Assembly: GCA_947174575.1 (NCBI GenBank)
Contig: CAMWJM010000094.1
Span: 1-5,628 of the forward strand
DNA from: an uncultured Alistipes sp.
Lineage (GTDB): Bacteria > Bacteroidota > Bacteroidia > Bacteroidales > Rikenellaceae
DNA length: 5,628 bases
Direction: 5' to 3'
Positions 1 through 5,628 of the stretch are shown piece after piece. The translations under genes and the position numbers were made by a program. The notes beneath the pieces are model-generated. The model worked only from the letters and a program-made list of their open reading frames with translations. It searched no databases and was not told the origin of the DNA. Numbering within the stretch: the stretch's first letter is position 1; each line of letters begins with the position of its first letter.

Positions 1-8
1 CCCCTCAC

Positions 9-20
9 GCCGGATCCGGC
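9..20. repeat. 12-bp perfect palindrome GCCGGATCCGGC
   Basis: The 12 bases read the same on both strands. They lie at the left edge beyond the operon-ending hairpin. With no neighbouring sequence visible, it could be a small protein-binding site, the foot of another hairpin, part of a gene outside the window, or chance. Confidence 0.3.
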
Positions 21-40
21 AGAAAATTACCTCTCTCCGA

Positions 41-76
41 AACATCGCCGCTACTTCACGAAGTAGCGGCGATGTT
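41..76. terminator. Perfect 16-bp hairpin, probable (bidirectional) terminator
   Basis: Arms AACATCGCCGCTACTT (41-56) and AAGTAGCGGCGATGTT (61-76) are exact inverted complements around the 4-base loop CACG. The hairpin lies about 120 bases past the stop of the last gene, as expected for the end of the operon. The T-run is better on the plus strand (GTTTTA, 77-82); on the minus strand the stem is followed only by TCGGAG. It may therefore also, or mainly, serve a plus-strand gene converging from left of the window. Confidence 0.55.
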
Positions 77-197
77 GTTTTACAGCAGAGATGCAGACTG
101 AAACCGGAGAGGGAACTTGGCGATTATTGCTCGGAACGAAACCTGTAGAGGCTCGCACAATTCCTGTGTCTCGCTTTAAATCTTTGGCTACACCTTT

Positions 198-1211
198 CTA
201 CATCATGTTGCCGAAAGTCCGGCGTCCAAAAAGATAACGCAGGAGAAAGAAACCGCGATAAATCTGCGGCTGCGCATCCGGCACCCGCATGGTCTGAATA
301 GCGCGGCGCTTGCGCTTCAAGGCCGGGTGCCCCTTCAGGAAATCGCGCCACGCCCGGAAAACGGCGCAGAAATTGGCCCCGCGCCCCTGCACCAGATACG
401 AAATAGCCGCCAACACATCGAGTCCCGGACGCACGACCGCCGCGACGAGCCGCTGCCCGGGAGCAGCGCACTTGTAGAGCATCGCCAGATTGTTGCGGTG
501 GTTGTAGTAGACTTTCCGCGGCGAGTCGGTCGGCAGGGTTCCGCCGCCCCAATGATAGACGACGCTCTGCGGCACGATCCGCACGCGATAACCCGCGAGC
601 TGCATCCGCCAGCAAAGATCGATCTCCTCCATGTGGGCGAAAAAATCGTCGTCGAATCCGCCCAAGGCATGGAACACCTCGGCCCGGCAGCAGAACGCGG
701 CACCGCTGGCCCAAAACACATCGCGCTCGTCGTCGTACTGTCCCCGATCGTGCTCGACAGTGCGCAGCATCCGCCCCCGACAAAAGGGATACCCCAGAAA
801 ATCGATGTACCCACCCGAAGCCCCGGCATACTCGAACTTCGACCGCTCGGCGTCGGCCCGCAGCTTCGGAGCGACGGCCGCCACGTAGGGATGCGCGTCG
901 AGGCACTCTACCAGGGGTTCGAGCCACCCCGCAGGCGTCTCGACGTCGGAATTGAGCAACACATAAAAATCGGCTTCGATCTGCTTCAAAGCCCGATTGT
1001 AACCTCCTGCGAATCCGTAGTTCCGATCCAAAGTCAACACCTCGACCGACGGGAACTCCCGCTGCAGCAGAGCGACCGAATCGTCCGTGGAGCCGTTGTC
1101 GGCCACGACGATGCCCACGCCCGGCGGCGCGGCGGCCACGACGCTGGGAAGATAACGGCGCAGATGAACCGCACCGTTCCAATTGAGTATGACGATCTTG
1201 ACCAGAGACAT
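198..1211 (-). CDS. Family 2 glycosyltransferase (rhamnosyltransferase-like)
   Basis: The 337-residue protein is a GT-A fold glycosyltransferase of family GT2, in the WbbL/COG1216-like group that adds sugars to surface polysaccharides or glycolipids. It starts directly with the nucleotide-sugar domain: VKIVILNWNG (4-13), VVADNGSTDDS (35-45), LDRNYGFAGGYNRAL (61-75), the metal-binding DXD-equivalent LLNSDVE (85-91), WASGAAFCCR (167-176) and the acceptor/catalytic region GGFDDDFFAHMEEIDLCWR (184-202). The C-terminal third (about 235-337) holds short amphipathic stretches and a basic patch KRKRR (299-303) that could lie against the membrane; there is no clear transmembrane helix, so it is probably a peripheral enzyme on the cytoplasmic face. 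Donor sugar and acceptor cannot be told. It is the last gene of the cluster, with no Shine-Dalgarno site and a TAG stop. Next to an LpxL/LpxM-type acyltransferase, a role in lipopolysaccharide or a similar glycolipid is a reasonable inference. Confidence 0.95.
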   Translation of the reverse strand: MSLVKIVILNWNGAVHLRRYLPSVVAAAPPGVGIVVADNGSTDDSVALLQREFPSVEVLTLDRNYGFAGGYNRALKQIEADFYVLLNSDVETPAGWLEPLVECLDAHPYVAAVAPKLRADAERSKFEYAGASGGYIDFLGYPFCRGRMLRTVEHDRGQYDDERDVFWASGAAFCCRAEVFHALGGFDDDFFAHMEEIDLCWRMQLAGYRVRIVPQSVVYHWGGGTLPTDSPRKVYYNHRNNLAMLYKCAAPGQRLVAAVVRPGLDVLAAISYLVQGRGANFCAVFRAWRDFLKGHPALKRKRRAIQTMRVPDAQPQIYRGFFLLRYLFGRRTFGNMM

Positions 1212-1215
1212 GGAG

Positions 1216-2121
1216 TTATCGCTTGTGTTTCCAGCGTTTATGCGACCACATCCAAAGTTCGGGCCGCTCGCGGATCATCCGCTCCAGACGTCGGACGTAG
1301 CGCTCCGTGATTTCGTTCTCGGCCACCTCCTCCACGCCGTCGTAGATCTGCTCGAACCACATGCGGTAACGTCCGCGCCGGATGCGATCCATACCCACGA
1401 AATAGACGGGCAGGCGGAACTTGCGGGCCAGCTTTTCGCCGCCGTCGAAGAAGATCGTATCCTGGTTGAGAAACCGGAACCAATGGCTGTTGGGCCGGCG
1501 GGGCGGATTCTGGTCGGCGATCAGGCCGAGCACCATGTTCTTGCCCTCCAGTCCGGTGTCGCGATGCCGCACATAGAACCGCACGCACTCTTTCATGGCG
1601 ACGGTGGTGGCGAACGACGAATTGCGCAACCGCTGGTAGAGCCGCTCCATGACGGGACTGCGCAACGGATGATAGACGGCCACGACCATTTGCGACGGTT
1701 CGAACAAACCCCAGTAGGAGCAATACTCCCAGCACCCGAAATGCGCCAGCATGGCGATCCAGTCGCGGCCGCGGACTTGCTGCGCCTGCTGCTCGAAGCC
1801 CTCGACGGTCAGCATCTCGCAGGCCTTCGTCCGGTTCTTGCGGGCCATGTCGACCGTGTCGACGAATATCTCGGCCAGCGTCCTATAGAAACGGCGCCGG
1901 ACGATCCACAGTTCGGTGTCGCTCTTGTCGGGAAAGGAGTTGCGCAAATTCCTCCACACGACCTTGCGGCGGTAGCGCAACACATAATACAGGAGGAAAA
2001 ATAAGAGGTTCTCGACGACGTAATACTTGAACCAATAGGGCATGGCGGCGAAAAGGCGCATGCCTCCCCACAGCAACTCGACCCACGCCCGCTGCAGGGC
2101 ATTCAACTCCACTCGCTCCAT
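1216..2121 (-). CDS. Lipid A biosynthesis-type (LpxL/LpxM family) acyltransferase
   Basis: The 301-residue protein belongs to the Lip_A_acyltrans family, inner-membrane enzymes that move an acyl chain from acyl-ACP to lipid A precursors. A hydrophobic segment (about 33-48) would anchor it. It is followed by YRRKVVWRNLRNSFPDKS (50-67), typical of the family start, the catalytic HX4E motif HFGCWE (H127, E132), a DQNP block (203-206), FFDGGEKLARKFRLPVYFV (224-242) and the usual end PELWMWSHKRWKH (287-299). In this family the His/acid pair is catalytic. The start chosen is the ATG 11 bases after the rsmI stop, with AAGG just before it; a TTG at 2136 overlapping that stop (TTGA) would add MIRKA. 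The exact acceptor and acyl chain cannot be read from sequence: an LpxM-like secondary acylation of lipid A is the likeliest role, with another glycolipid as the alternative. Its TAA stop is 4 bases before the glycosyltransferase. Confidence 0.93.
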   Translation of the reverse strand: MERVELNALQRAWVELLWGGMRLFAAMPYWFKYYVVENLLFFLLYYVLRYRRKVVWRNLRNSFPDKSDTELWIVRRRFYRTLAEIFVDTVDMARKNRTKACEMLTVEGFEQQAQQVRGRDWIAMLAHFGCWEYCSYWGLFEPSQMVVAVYHPLRSPVMERLYQRLRNSSFATTVAMKECVRFYVRHRDTGLEGKNMVLGLIADQNPPRRPNSHWFRFLNQDTIFFDGGEKLARKFRLPVYFVGMDRIRRGRYRMWFEQIYDGVEEVAENEITERYVRRLERMIRERPELWMWSHKRWKHKR

Positions 2122-2132
2122 AGCCTTGCGTA

Positions 2133-2846
2133 TCAATCGTTTTCAGGGGCAGGTTCCCCGCCCCTGCGGCCGCTCTTGGGCCGTCCGGCAAGGACGATCA
2201 CGAACTCGCCCTTGGGTTCCGTAGCACGGAAATGCTCCAGCACCTCGGCCAGAGTTCCCCGCACGGTCTGTTCGAACTTCTTGGTCAGCTCGCGGGAGAC
2301 GGAAACCCGCCGCTCGGGGCCGAAGACCTCGCAGAACTGCTCCAGGCACTTGACCACACGGTAGGGCGACTCGTAGAAAATCATCGTCCGCTCCTCGTCG
2401 ACAAGCGACTGCAGCTGTTTCGCCCGACCTTTCTTCTGAGGCAGAAACCCCTCGAAACAAAACCGGTCACACGGAAATCCGCTCTGCACCAGCGCCGGAA
2501 TGGCGGCCGTGGCGCCGGGCAGCGTCTCGACCTCGATCCCCTGCTCGACGCAGGTGCGCACGAGCAGAAACCCCGGATCGGAGATGCCGGGCGTCCCGGC
2601 ATCGGAGACCAGCGCTGCACTGCGCCCCGCAGCGATCGTGTCGGCGACCAAGCGCACGGTGGCGTGCTCGTTGAACTTGTGGTGCGACTGGAGCCTCTTC
2701 TCGATGCCCAGATGACGGAGCAGAAACGAAGTGGTACGCGTATCCTCGGCCAGGATGAAATCGACCTCGCGCAGCACGTCGACAGCCCGCAATGTGATGT
2801 CGTCGAGGTTGCCGATGGGCGTAGGCACGATGAAGAGTTTGGCCAT
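2133..2846 (-). CDS. rsmI: 16S rRNA (cytidine-1402-2'-O)-methyltransferase RsmI
   Basis: RsmI methylates the 2'-hydroxyl of C1402 of 16S rRNA in the 30S P site, using S-adenosylmethionine; with RsmH it makes m4Cm1402 and tunes start-codon choice and decoding fidelity. The 237-residue product has the tetrapyrrole-methylase-like fold marks in order: VPTPIGNLDDIT (7-18), LAEDTRTT (32-39), the SAM-site region LVSDAGTPGISDPG (79-92), LPGATAAIPALVQSG (109-123), FEGFLP (131-136), FYESPYR (157-163), SRELTKKFE (184-192) and GEFVIVL (213-219). It lacks the extra C-terminal domain of the longer E. coli protein (about 286 residues), as I would expect for Bacteroidota forms, and ends in a short charged tail. 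The ATG lies 3 bases after the upstream stop with no Shine-Dalgarno site, so translation is probably coupled. The next gene starts just after its TGA. Confidence 0.97.
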   Translation of the reverse strand: MAKLFIVPTPIGNLDDITLRAVDVLREVDFILAEDTRTTSFLLRHLGIEKRLQSHHKFNEHATVRLVADTIAAGRSAALVSDAGTPGISDPGFLLVRTCVEQGIEVETLPGATAAIPALVQSGFPCDRFCFEGFLPQKKGRAKQLQSLVDEERTMIFYESPYRVVKCLEQFCEVFGPERRVSVSRELTKKFEQTVRGTLAEVLEHFRATEPKGEFVIVLAGRPKSGRRGGEPAPEND

Positions 2847-2849
2847 GCG

Positions 2850-4133
2850 CTATGCGAATTTGCGTTCGAGCAGCTCCATCATCAACCGGGCGCTCTCGGA
2901 ATCGGGATTCCAGGCGAAATGCTCGGCGATGTAGATCATGCAATCGTCAAGCCCGGGCTGCGCATTGAGCGCGGCGATCGTGGTTTCGAACAGCGCGCTG
3001 TCGCCGCCGAAAAGGTCGCGGATCATCAGGAACTTGTCATTGATGCCGATCGCCTGGCGCAAATCGGCGATCGGCTCGCCGTAGCGGCCGAAGCCGGGCG
3101 CGGCGATCGTGTCGGCCAAGGTCTGCACGTCGTGATTGATCACCTCGCCCAAAACAGTGCCGGCGGGAGCGGCGAAATCCTCCTGCAGCACCTCTATATC
3201 CAAAGGCACCTGCTCGGGATCGCCCTGCAATTCGGCGGGATCGTATGTTTCGGAGGCCGGCCCCTCAAAACCGGCGACCGGAATTTCCATCGGAGCTTCG
3301 ACGCTCCGCTCCGCCCGTTTGGAGCGGGACTCTTCGACCGGCTCCTCGGTATAGGCATCGAGCAACACGATTTCGGGTTCGACCCCGGCAGCGACCTTGC
3401 GGCGGCCTACGGACGTCGGCCGCGCCGCCGCGGATTCCTCGGCTTGCTCCGGCATCTCCCCGTCGGGGGCCGTATCATAGAGCGACATGATGACGCGCTG
3501 CTTGCGGCGATGCAATTCTTTCTTGTCGTCGGGGCCGAAAAGCGTAGGCGTCTCCGGCTCCGAAAATTCGGGTTCGGGACGTTGCACGGGAGCCGACTGC
3601 GGCTCAAAAGCCGGCAGCGGCTCGGATTGCGGCAGCCATTCGGCGACTTGCGCAGGACTACCCGAATATTGCTGTACCTCGGTTTGTTGCTGCACATCCG
3701 CCGGAATGGGTTCCGGTTCGACATGCGGCTCGTCGAACGCAACGGCACCACGGGCAGGCTCCGCAACCGGTGCGATCTGCGGCTCGGGTTCGTCGGCCAG
3801 GTCGATCACTTCGAGTGCGGGATCGGCTTCGACTCGCCGCCCGACCGCCGAAGCGGCCGGCGCATCTTCGTGAACCGCCGTCTCTATGGAATGCGCATCC
3901 GGCAACTCCACGACACCGGGAGCGATCGGCTCGATTTCGGCCTCCGGTTTTCCCGCTCCGGGCGCCACCGTGCCGGCAGCCTGTCCGACGCCGAAACGCA
4001 GCACCTCGTAGATCGAGCGCAGCTTCTCCAAAGCCCAATCCCGTTCGAGCGCGGCGACGCCGGACAAATCCTGCCAGCCGTCGACCAACTCCGAGAGTTT
4101 GTGCAACTCGTTCCGTATCTCTTTCAAGTCCAT
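2850..4133 (-). CDS. Protein of unknown function, Bacteroidota-type, with long acidic linker
   Basis: The 427-residue protein has no signal peptide or membrane segment, so it is probably cytoplasmic. Three parts can be seen. Residues 1-47 are a predicted helical head (MDLKEIRNEL at the start, then LERDWALEKLRSIYEVLRF at 29-47). Residues about 48-320 are a low-complexity linker rich in Pro, Glu and Ala, probably disordered, broken by a short TPTLFG piece (195-200) and a basic patch KKELHRRKQR (204-213). Residues about 325-427 form a compact, conserved-looking domain: TVLGEVINHDVQTLADTI (326-343), then IADLRQAIGINDKFLMIRDL (355-374), FGGD (375-378) and a C-terminal helix LMMELLERKF (417-426). 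I know this tail from unnamed Bacteroidota proteins whose linkers vary; no biochemical role is known to me. No catalytic motif is visible, so a scaffold or adaptor role is possible but speculative. It is the first gene of the cluster; its TAG stop is 3 bases before the rsmI start. Confidence 0.85.
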   Translation of the reverse strand: MDLKEIRNELHKLSELVDGWQDLSGVAALERDWALEKLRSIYEVLRFGVGQAAGTVAPGAGKPEAEIEPIAPGVVELPDAHSIETAVHEDAPAASAVGRRVEADPALEVIDLADEPEPQIAPVAEPARGAVAFDEPHVEPEPIPADVQQQTEVQQYSGSPAQVAEWLPQSEPLPAFEPQSAPVQRPEPEFSEPETPTLFGPDDKKELHRRKQRVIMSLYDTAPDGEMPEQAEESAAARPTSVGRRKVAAGVEPEIVLLDAYTEEPVEESRSKRAERSVEAPMEIPVAGFEGPASETYDPAELQGDPEQVPLDIEVLQEDFAAPAGTVLGEVINHDVQTLADTIAAPGFGRYGEPIADLRQAIGINDKFLMIRDLFGGDSALFETTIAALNAQPGLDDCMIYIAEHFAWNPDSESARLMMELLERKFA

Positions 4134-4139
4134 AAGCAA

Positions 4140-4146
4140 CCTTCTT
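4140..4146 (-). promoter_or_regulatory. Ribosome binding site fixing the start at 4133
   Basis: The minus strand reads AAGAAGG, a fair Shine-Dalgarno match, followed by a 6-base spacer and the ATG at 4131-4133. It supports this start over the ATG 66 bases further upstream (first base at 4199), whose extra 22 codons read through the leader hairpins and give an Arg/Ala-rich stretch unlike the rest of the protein. Confidence 0.55.
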
Positions 4147-4148
4147 TC

Positions 4149-4182
4149 GGCCGAAACGCCTCGGCCCGAAACCCTCCGGGCC
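4149..4182 (-). promoter_or_regulatory. Two overlapping hairpins in the leader of the operon
   Basis: In the leader RNA a first hairpin pairs GGCCCG (4177-4182) with CGGGCC (4163-4168) around an 8-base loop. A second pairs GGCCGA (4161-4166) with TCGGCC (4149-4154) around a 6-base loop. Both stems are perfect, 6 bp and GC-rich, and both use bases 4163-4166, so they cannot form fully at the same time. The second ends 2 bases before the ribosome binding site at 4140-4146. This could be a simple attenuating or stabilising structure, or chance pairing in GC-rich DNA. No known riboswitch or protein leader is recognised. Confidence 0.3.
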
Positions 4183-4248
4183 GCATGCGCCCCCTGCAAA
4201 AACGGCGCAAACCCGCGACTTCACCGGACGAATGCCGGAATCGTCGGA

Positions 4249-4256
4249 CAAATATA
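4249..4256 (-). promoter_or_regulatory. Bacteroidota-type -7 promoter element (TATATTTG)
   Basis: On the minus strand this reads TATATTTG, an exact match to the Bacteroidota -7 consensus TAnnTTTG. It sits in an AT-rich patch inside otherwise GC-rich DNA, just after aspS and upstream of the four-gene cluster. Transcription would begin near 4242, giving a leader of about 110 bases before the ATG at 4133. The -33 element is weak: the nearest T-rich candidate (GTTTT, 4271-4275) is closer than the usual spacing of about 19-21 bases. The position and -7 match are seen; promoter activity is inferred. Confidence 0.5.
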
Positions 4257-4283
4257 CAATAAATAAATCGAAAACCCGATCCG

Positions 4284-5628
4284 CTATGCTTCGGGCTTGC
4301 GCAGTTCGAGGTAGAGTTCGTCCAGCTGCGACCGGTCGATGCACGACGGAGCGTCGAGCATGACGTCGCGGCCGGCGTTGTTCTTCGGGAACGCGATATA
4401 GTCGCGGATCGACTCCGAACCGCCGAAGAGCGAACACAGCCGGTCGAACCCGAACGCCAGACCGCCGTGGGGCGGCGCGCCGAACTTAAAGGCGTTCATC
4501 AGGAAACCGAACTGCTCCTGCGCCTTCTCGGGCGTGAAGCCGAGGCACTTGAAAATCGTGGCCTGCAGCTTCGCATCGTGGATGCGGATCGAGCCGCCGC
4601 CGATCTCGGTGCCGTTGCACACGAAGTCGTAGGCATTGGCACGCACGCGGCCGGGATCGCTTTCGAGATATTGAATATCTTCGGGTTTGGGCGATGTGAA
4701 GGGATGGTGCATGGCGTAGAAACGCTGCGTCTCGTCGTCCCACTCGAACATGGGGAAGTCGACGACCCACAGGGGCGCGAACTTCTTGGGATCGCGCAGC
4801 CCCAGCTGCTGAGCCACCTCCAGACGCAGGGCGCAGAGCTGCGTGAGGGCCTTGAACTTCTTGCCGCAGAGGATGAAGACCATGTCGCCCGTCTCGGCAC
4901 CGCAGCGCTCGGCCATGGCGCGCACCTGGTCGGGCGTGTAGAACTTGTCGATCGACGACTTCACGCCGCCCTCCTCCACACGAATCCAGATCAGGCCCTT
5001 GGCCCCCACCTGCGGACGCTTGACGAACTCGGTCAGCGCGTCGATCTGCTTGCGCGTATAGGCGGCGCAGCCCGTGGCGGCGAAACCGGCGACATACTCG
5101 GCATCGTCGAAGACGCTGAACCCGTGGCCTTTGGCCAGATCGGTCAGGTCGGCGAACTCCATGCCGAAACGCAAGTCGGGTTTGTCCGAACCGTACTTCT
5201 CCATCGCCTCAATCCACGGCATGCGGCGCAGCGGCTCCGCGAACTCGATGCCCATCACCGTGCGGAACATATGCTTGGCCCAACGCTCGAAAACTTCGAG
5301 GATGTCCTCCTGTTCGACGAACGACATCTCGCAGTCGATCTGCGTGAACTCGGGCTGGCGGTCGGCGCGCAAATCCTCGTCGCGGAAGCAGCGCACGATC
5401 TGGAAATAGCGGTCGTAGCCGGCGACCATCAACAGCTGTTTGAGGGTCTGCGGCGACTGCGGCAGGGCGTAGAACTGATTGGGATTCATGCGGCTGGGCA
5501 CCACGAAGTCGCGCGCGCCCTCGGGCGTGGAACCCACCAGATAGGGAGTTTCGATTTCGAGGATCTCCTCTCTGGAGAGTAAACTGCGGATCTCCTGTTC
5601 CAGTTTGTGGCGTAGAATCATATTGGTC
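4284..5628 (-). CDS. aspS: Aspartyl-tRNA synthetase, 5'-truncated by window edge
   Basis: This cytoplasmic class II aminoacyl-tRNA synthetase charges tRNA-Asp with aspartate using ATP. Counting from the ATG whose first base is at 5621, the visible part is 445 residues and ends in a TAG codon. Upstream codons (Thr, Asn) stay open to the edge, so this internal Met is not the start; bacterial AspRS has about 585 residues, so roughly 140 are missing, including the OB-fold anticodon-binding domain. Visible marks: end of class II motif 1 (ETP, residues 24-26), STPEGARDF (31-39), [11 protein letters not shown] (52-62), motif 2 with [16 protein letters not shown] (79-94; R80, E82), YGSDKPDLR (143-151), the bacterial-type GAD insertion domain (about 160-285), [12 protein letters not shown] (282-293), MHHPFTSPK (304-312), GGGSIRIHD (341-349) and motif 3 GLAFGFDR (387-394). 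The residues that separate discriminating from non-discriminating AspRS lie mostly in the missing part. No strong terminator follows it; a promoter-like element begins 28 bases after the stop. Confidence 0.97.
   Translation of the reverse strand, partial: TNMILRHKLEQEIRSLLSREEILEIETPYLVGSTPEGARDFVVPSRMNPNQFYALPQSPQTLKQLLMVAGYDRYFQIVRCFRDEDLRADRQPEFTQIDCEMSFVEQEDILEVFERWAKHMFRTVMGIEFAEPLRRMPWIEAMEKYGSDKPDLRFGMEFADLTDLAKGHGFSVFDDAEYVAGFAATGCAAYTRKQIDALTEFVKRPQVGAKGLIWIRVEEGGVKSSIDKFYTPDQVRAMAERCGAETGDMVFILCGKKFKALTQLCALRLEVAQQLGLRDPKKFAPLWVVDFPMFEWDDETQRFYAMHHPFTSPKPEDIQYLESDPGRVRANAYDFVCNGTEIGGGSIRIHDAKLQATIFKCLGFTPEKAQEQFGFLMNAFKFGAPPHGGLAFGFDRLCSLFGGSESIRDYIAFPKNNAGRDVMLDAPSCIDRSQLDELYLELRKPEA

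Noticed and set aside
1..30. The GC palindrome at the left edge as the 3' end of a tRNA.
   Set aside because: No TTCRA-type T-loop fits between the paired bases, and no acceptor-stem partner is visible.
1..66. A possible C-terminal end of a plus-strand gene entering from the left (open to a TAG at 64-66).
   Set aside because: It is only 21 codons, with no recognisable motif, and would end inside the hairpin. All three plus frames stay open for a while at the edge, so none can be preferred.
124..1182. A 352-codon minus-strand open frame overlapping the glycosyltransferase in another phase.
   Set aside because: The product is an Arg/Gly/Ala-rich frame shadow typical of GC-rich DNA; it runs the full length of a clearly real GT2 gene and has no motifs of its own.
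327..1310. A 327-codon plus-strand open frame opposite the glycosyltransferase.
   Set aside because: It is codon-aligned with the GT2 gene over most of its length, has no recognisable domain, and the minus-strand reading shows full GT2 motifs.
4134..4199. An upstream ATG that would add 22 residues to the unknown-function protein.
   Set aside because: The extra residues translate the hairpin leader, look unlike protein sequence of this family, and the ATG at 4133 has a well-placed AAGAAGG site.
2232..4262. A 676-codon open frame on the plus strand opposite rsmI and the unknown-function gene.
   Set aside because: It is exactly codon-aligned with both minus-strand genes, so its stops could arise only from sense TTA, CTA or TCA codons, which this GC-rich genome avoids. 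Its product is a His/Arg/Leu/Gly-rich shadow with no motifs.
4257..4283. An intrinsic terminator for aspS in the stretch right after its stop.
   Set aside because: Only a 4-bp ATCG/CGAT pairing with a T-rich loop is visible. That is too weak to call; the T-rich sequence is more likely part of the promoter region.
4467..5582. A 371-codon plus-strand open frame opposite aspS.
   Set aside because: It is codon-aligned with aspS and explained by the same avoidance of TTA, CTA and TCA; the aspS reading has all class II synthetase motifs.

Overview
The window is GC-rich (around 60% by eye) and looks like chromosomal housekeeping DNA from a member of the Bacteroidota. An Alistipes-like (Rikenellaceae) genome fits best. 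This rests on the style of the AspRS and RsmI proteins, on a protein whose C-terminal domain I know only from Bacteroidota, on a TAnnTTTG-type promoter element in the only sizeable intergenic gap, and on weak use of Shine-Dalgarno sites. The genus is an inference. No mobile element, CRISPR array, tRNA or rRNA is visible.

All five genes lie on the minus strand, so transcription runs from right to left. From the right edge they are: (1) aspS, aspartyl-tRNA synthetase, with its N-terminal part (about 140 residues) outside the window; (2) a 150-base gap holding a likely promoter, two overlapping hairpins and a good ribosome binding site; (3) a 427-residue protein of unknown function with a short helical N-terminus, a long acidic Pro/Glu/Ala-rich linker and a conserved C-terminal domain; (4) rsmI, the 16S rRNA C1402 2'-O-methyltransferase; (5) a lipid A biosynthesis-type (LpxL/LpxM family) acyltransferase; (6) a family 2 glycosyltransferase of the rhamnosyltransferase-like group. 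The last 197 bases are noncoding and hold a perfect 16-bp hairpin, which probably ends the transcription unit.

Genes 3 to 6 are packed with gaps of 3, 11 and 4 bases, so they are very probably one operon with coupled translation. The operon joins a ribosome-maturation enzyme to two envelope-type enzymes: the acyltransferase and glycosyltransferase could both act on lipopolysaccharide or another surface glycolipid, while RsmI tunes decoding accuracy in the ribosomal P site. Whether this grouping has a functional meaning is unknown.

Long open frames on the plus strand (up to 676 codons) are codon-aligned shadows of the minus-strand genes and are not genes. I found no convincing new system. The least understood items are the Bacteroidota-type protein of unknown function and the overlapping hairpins in its leader.
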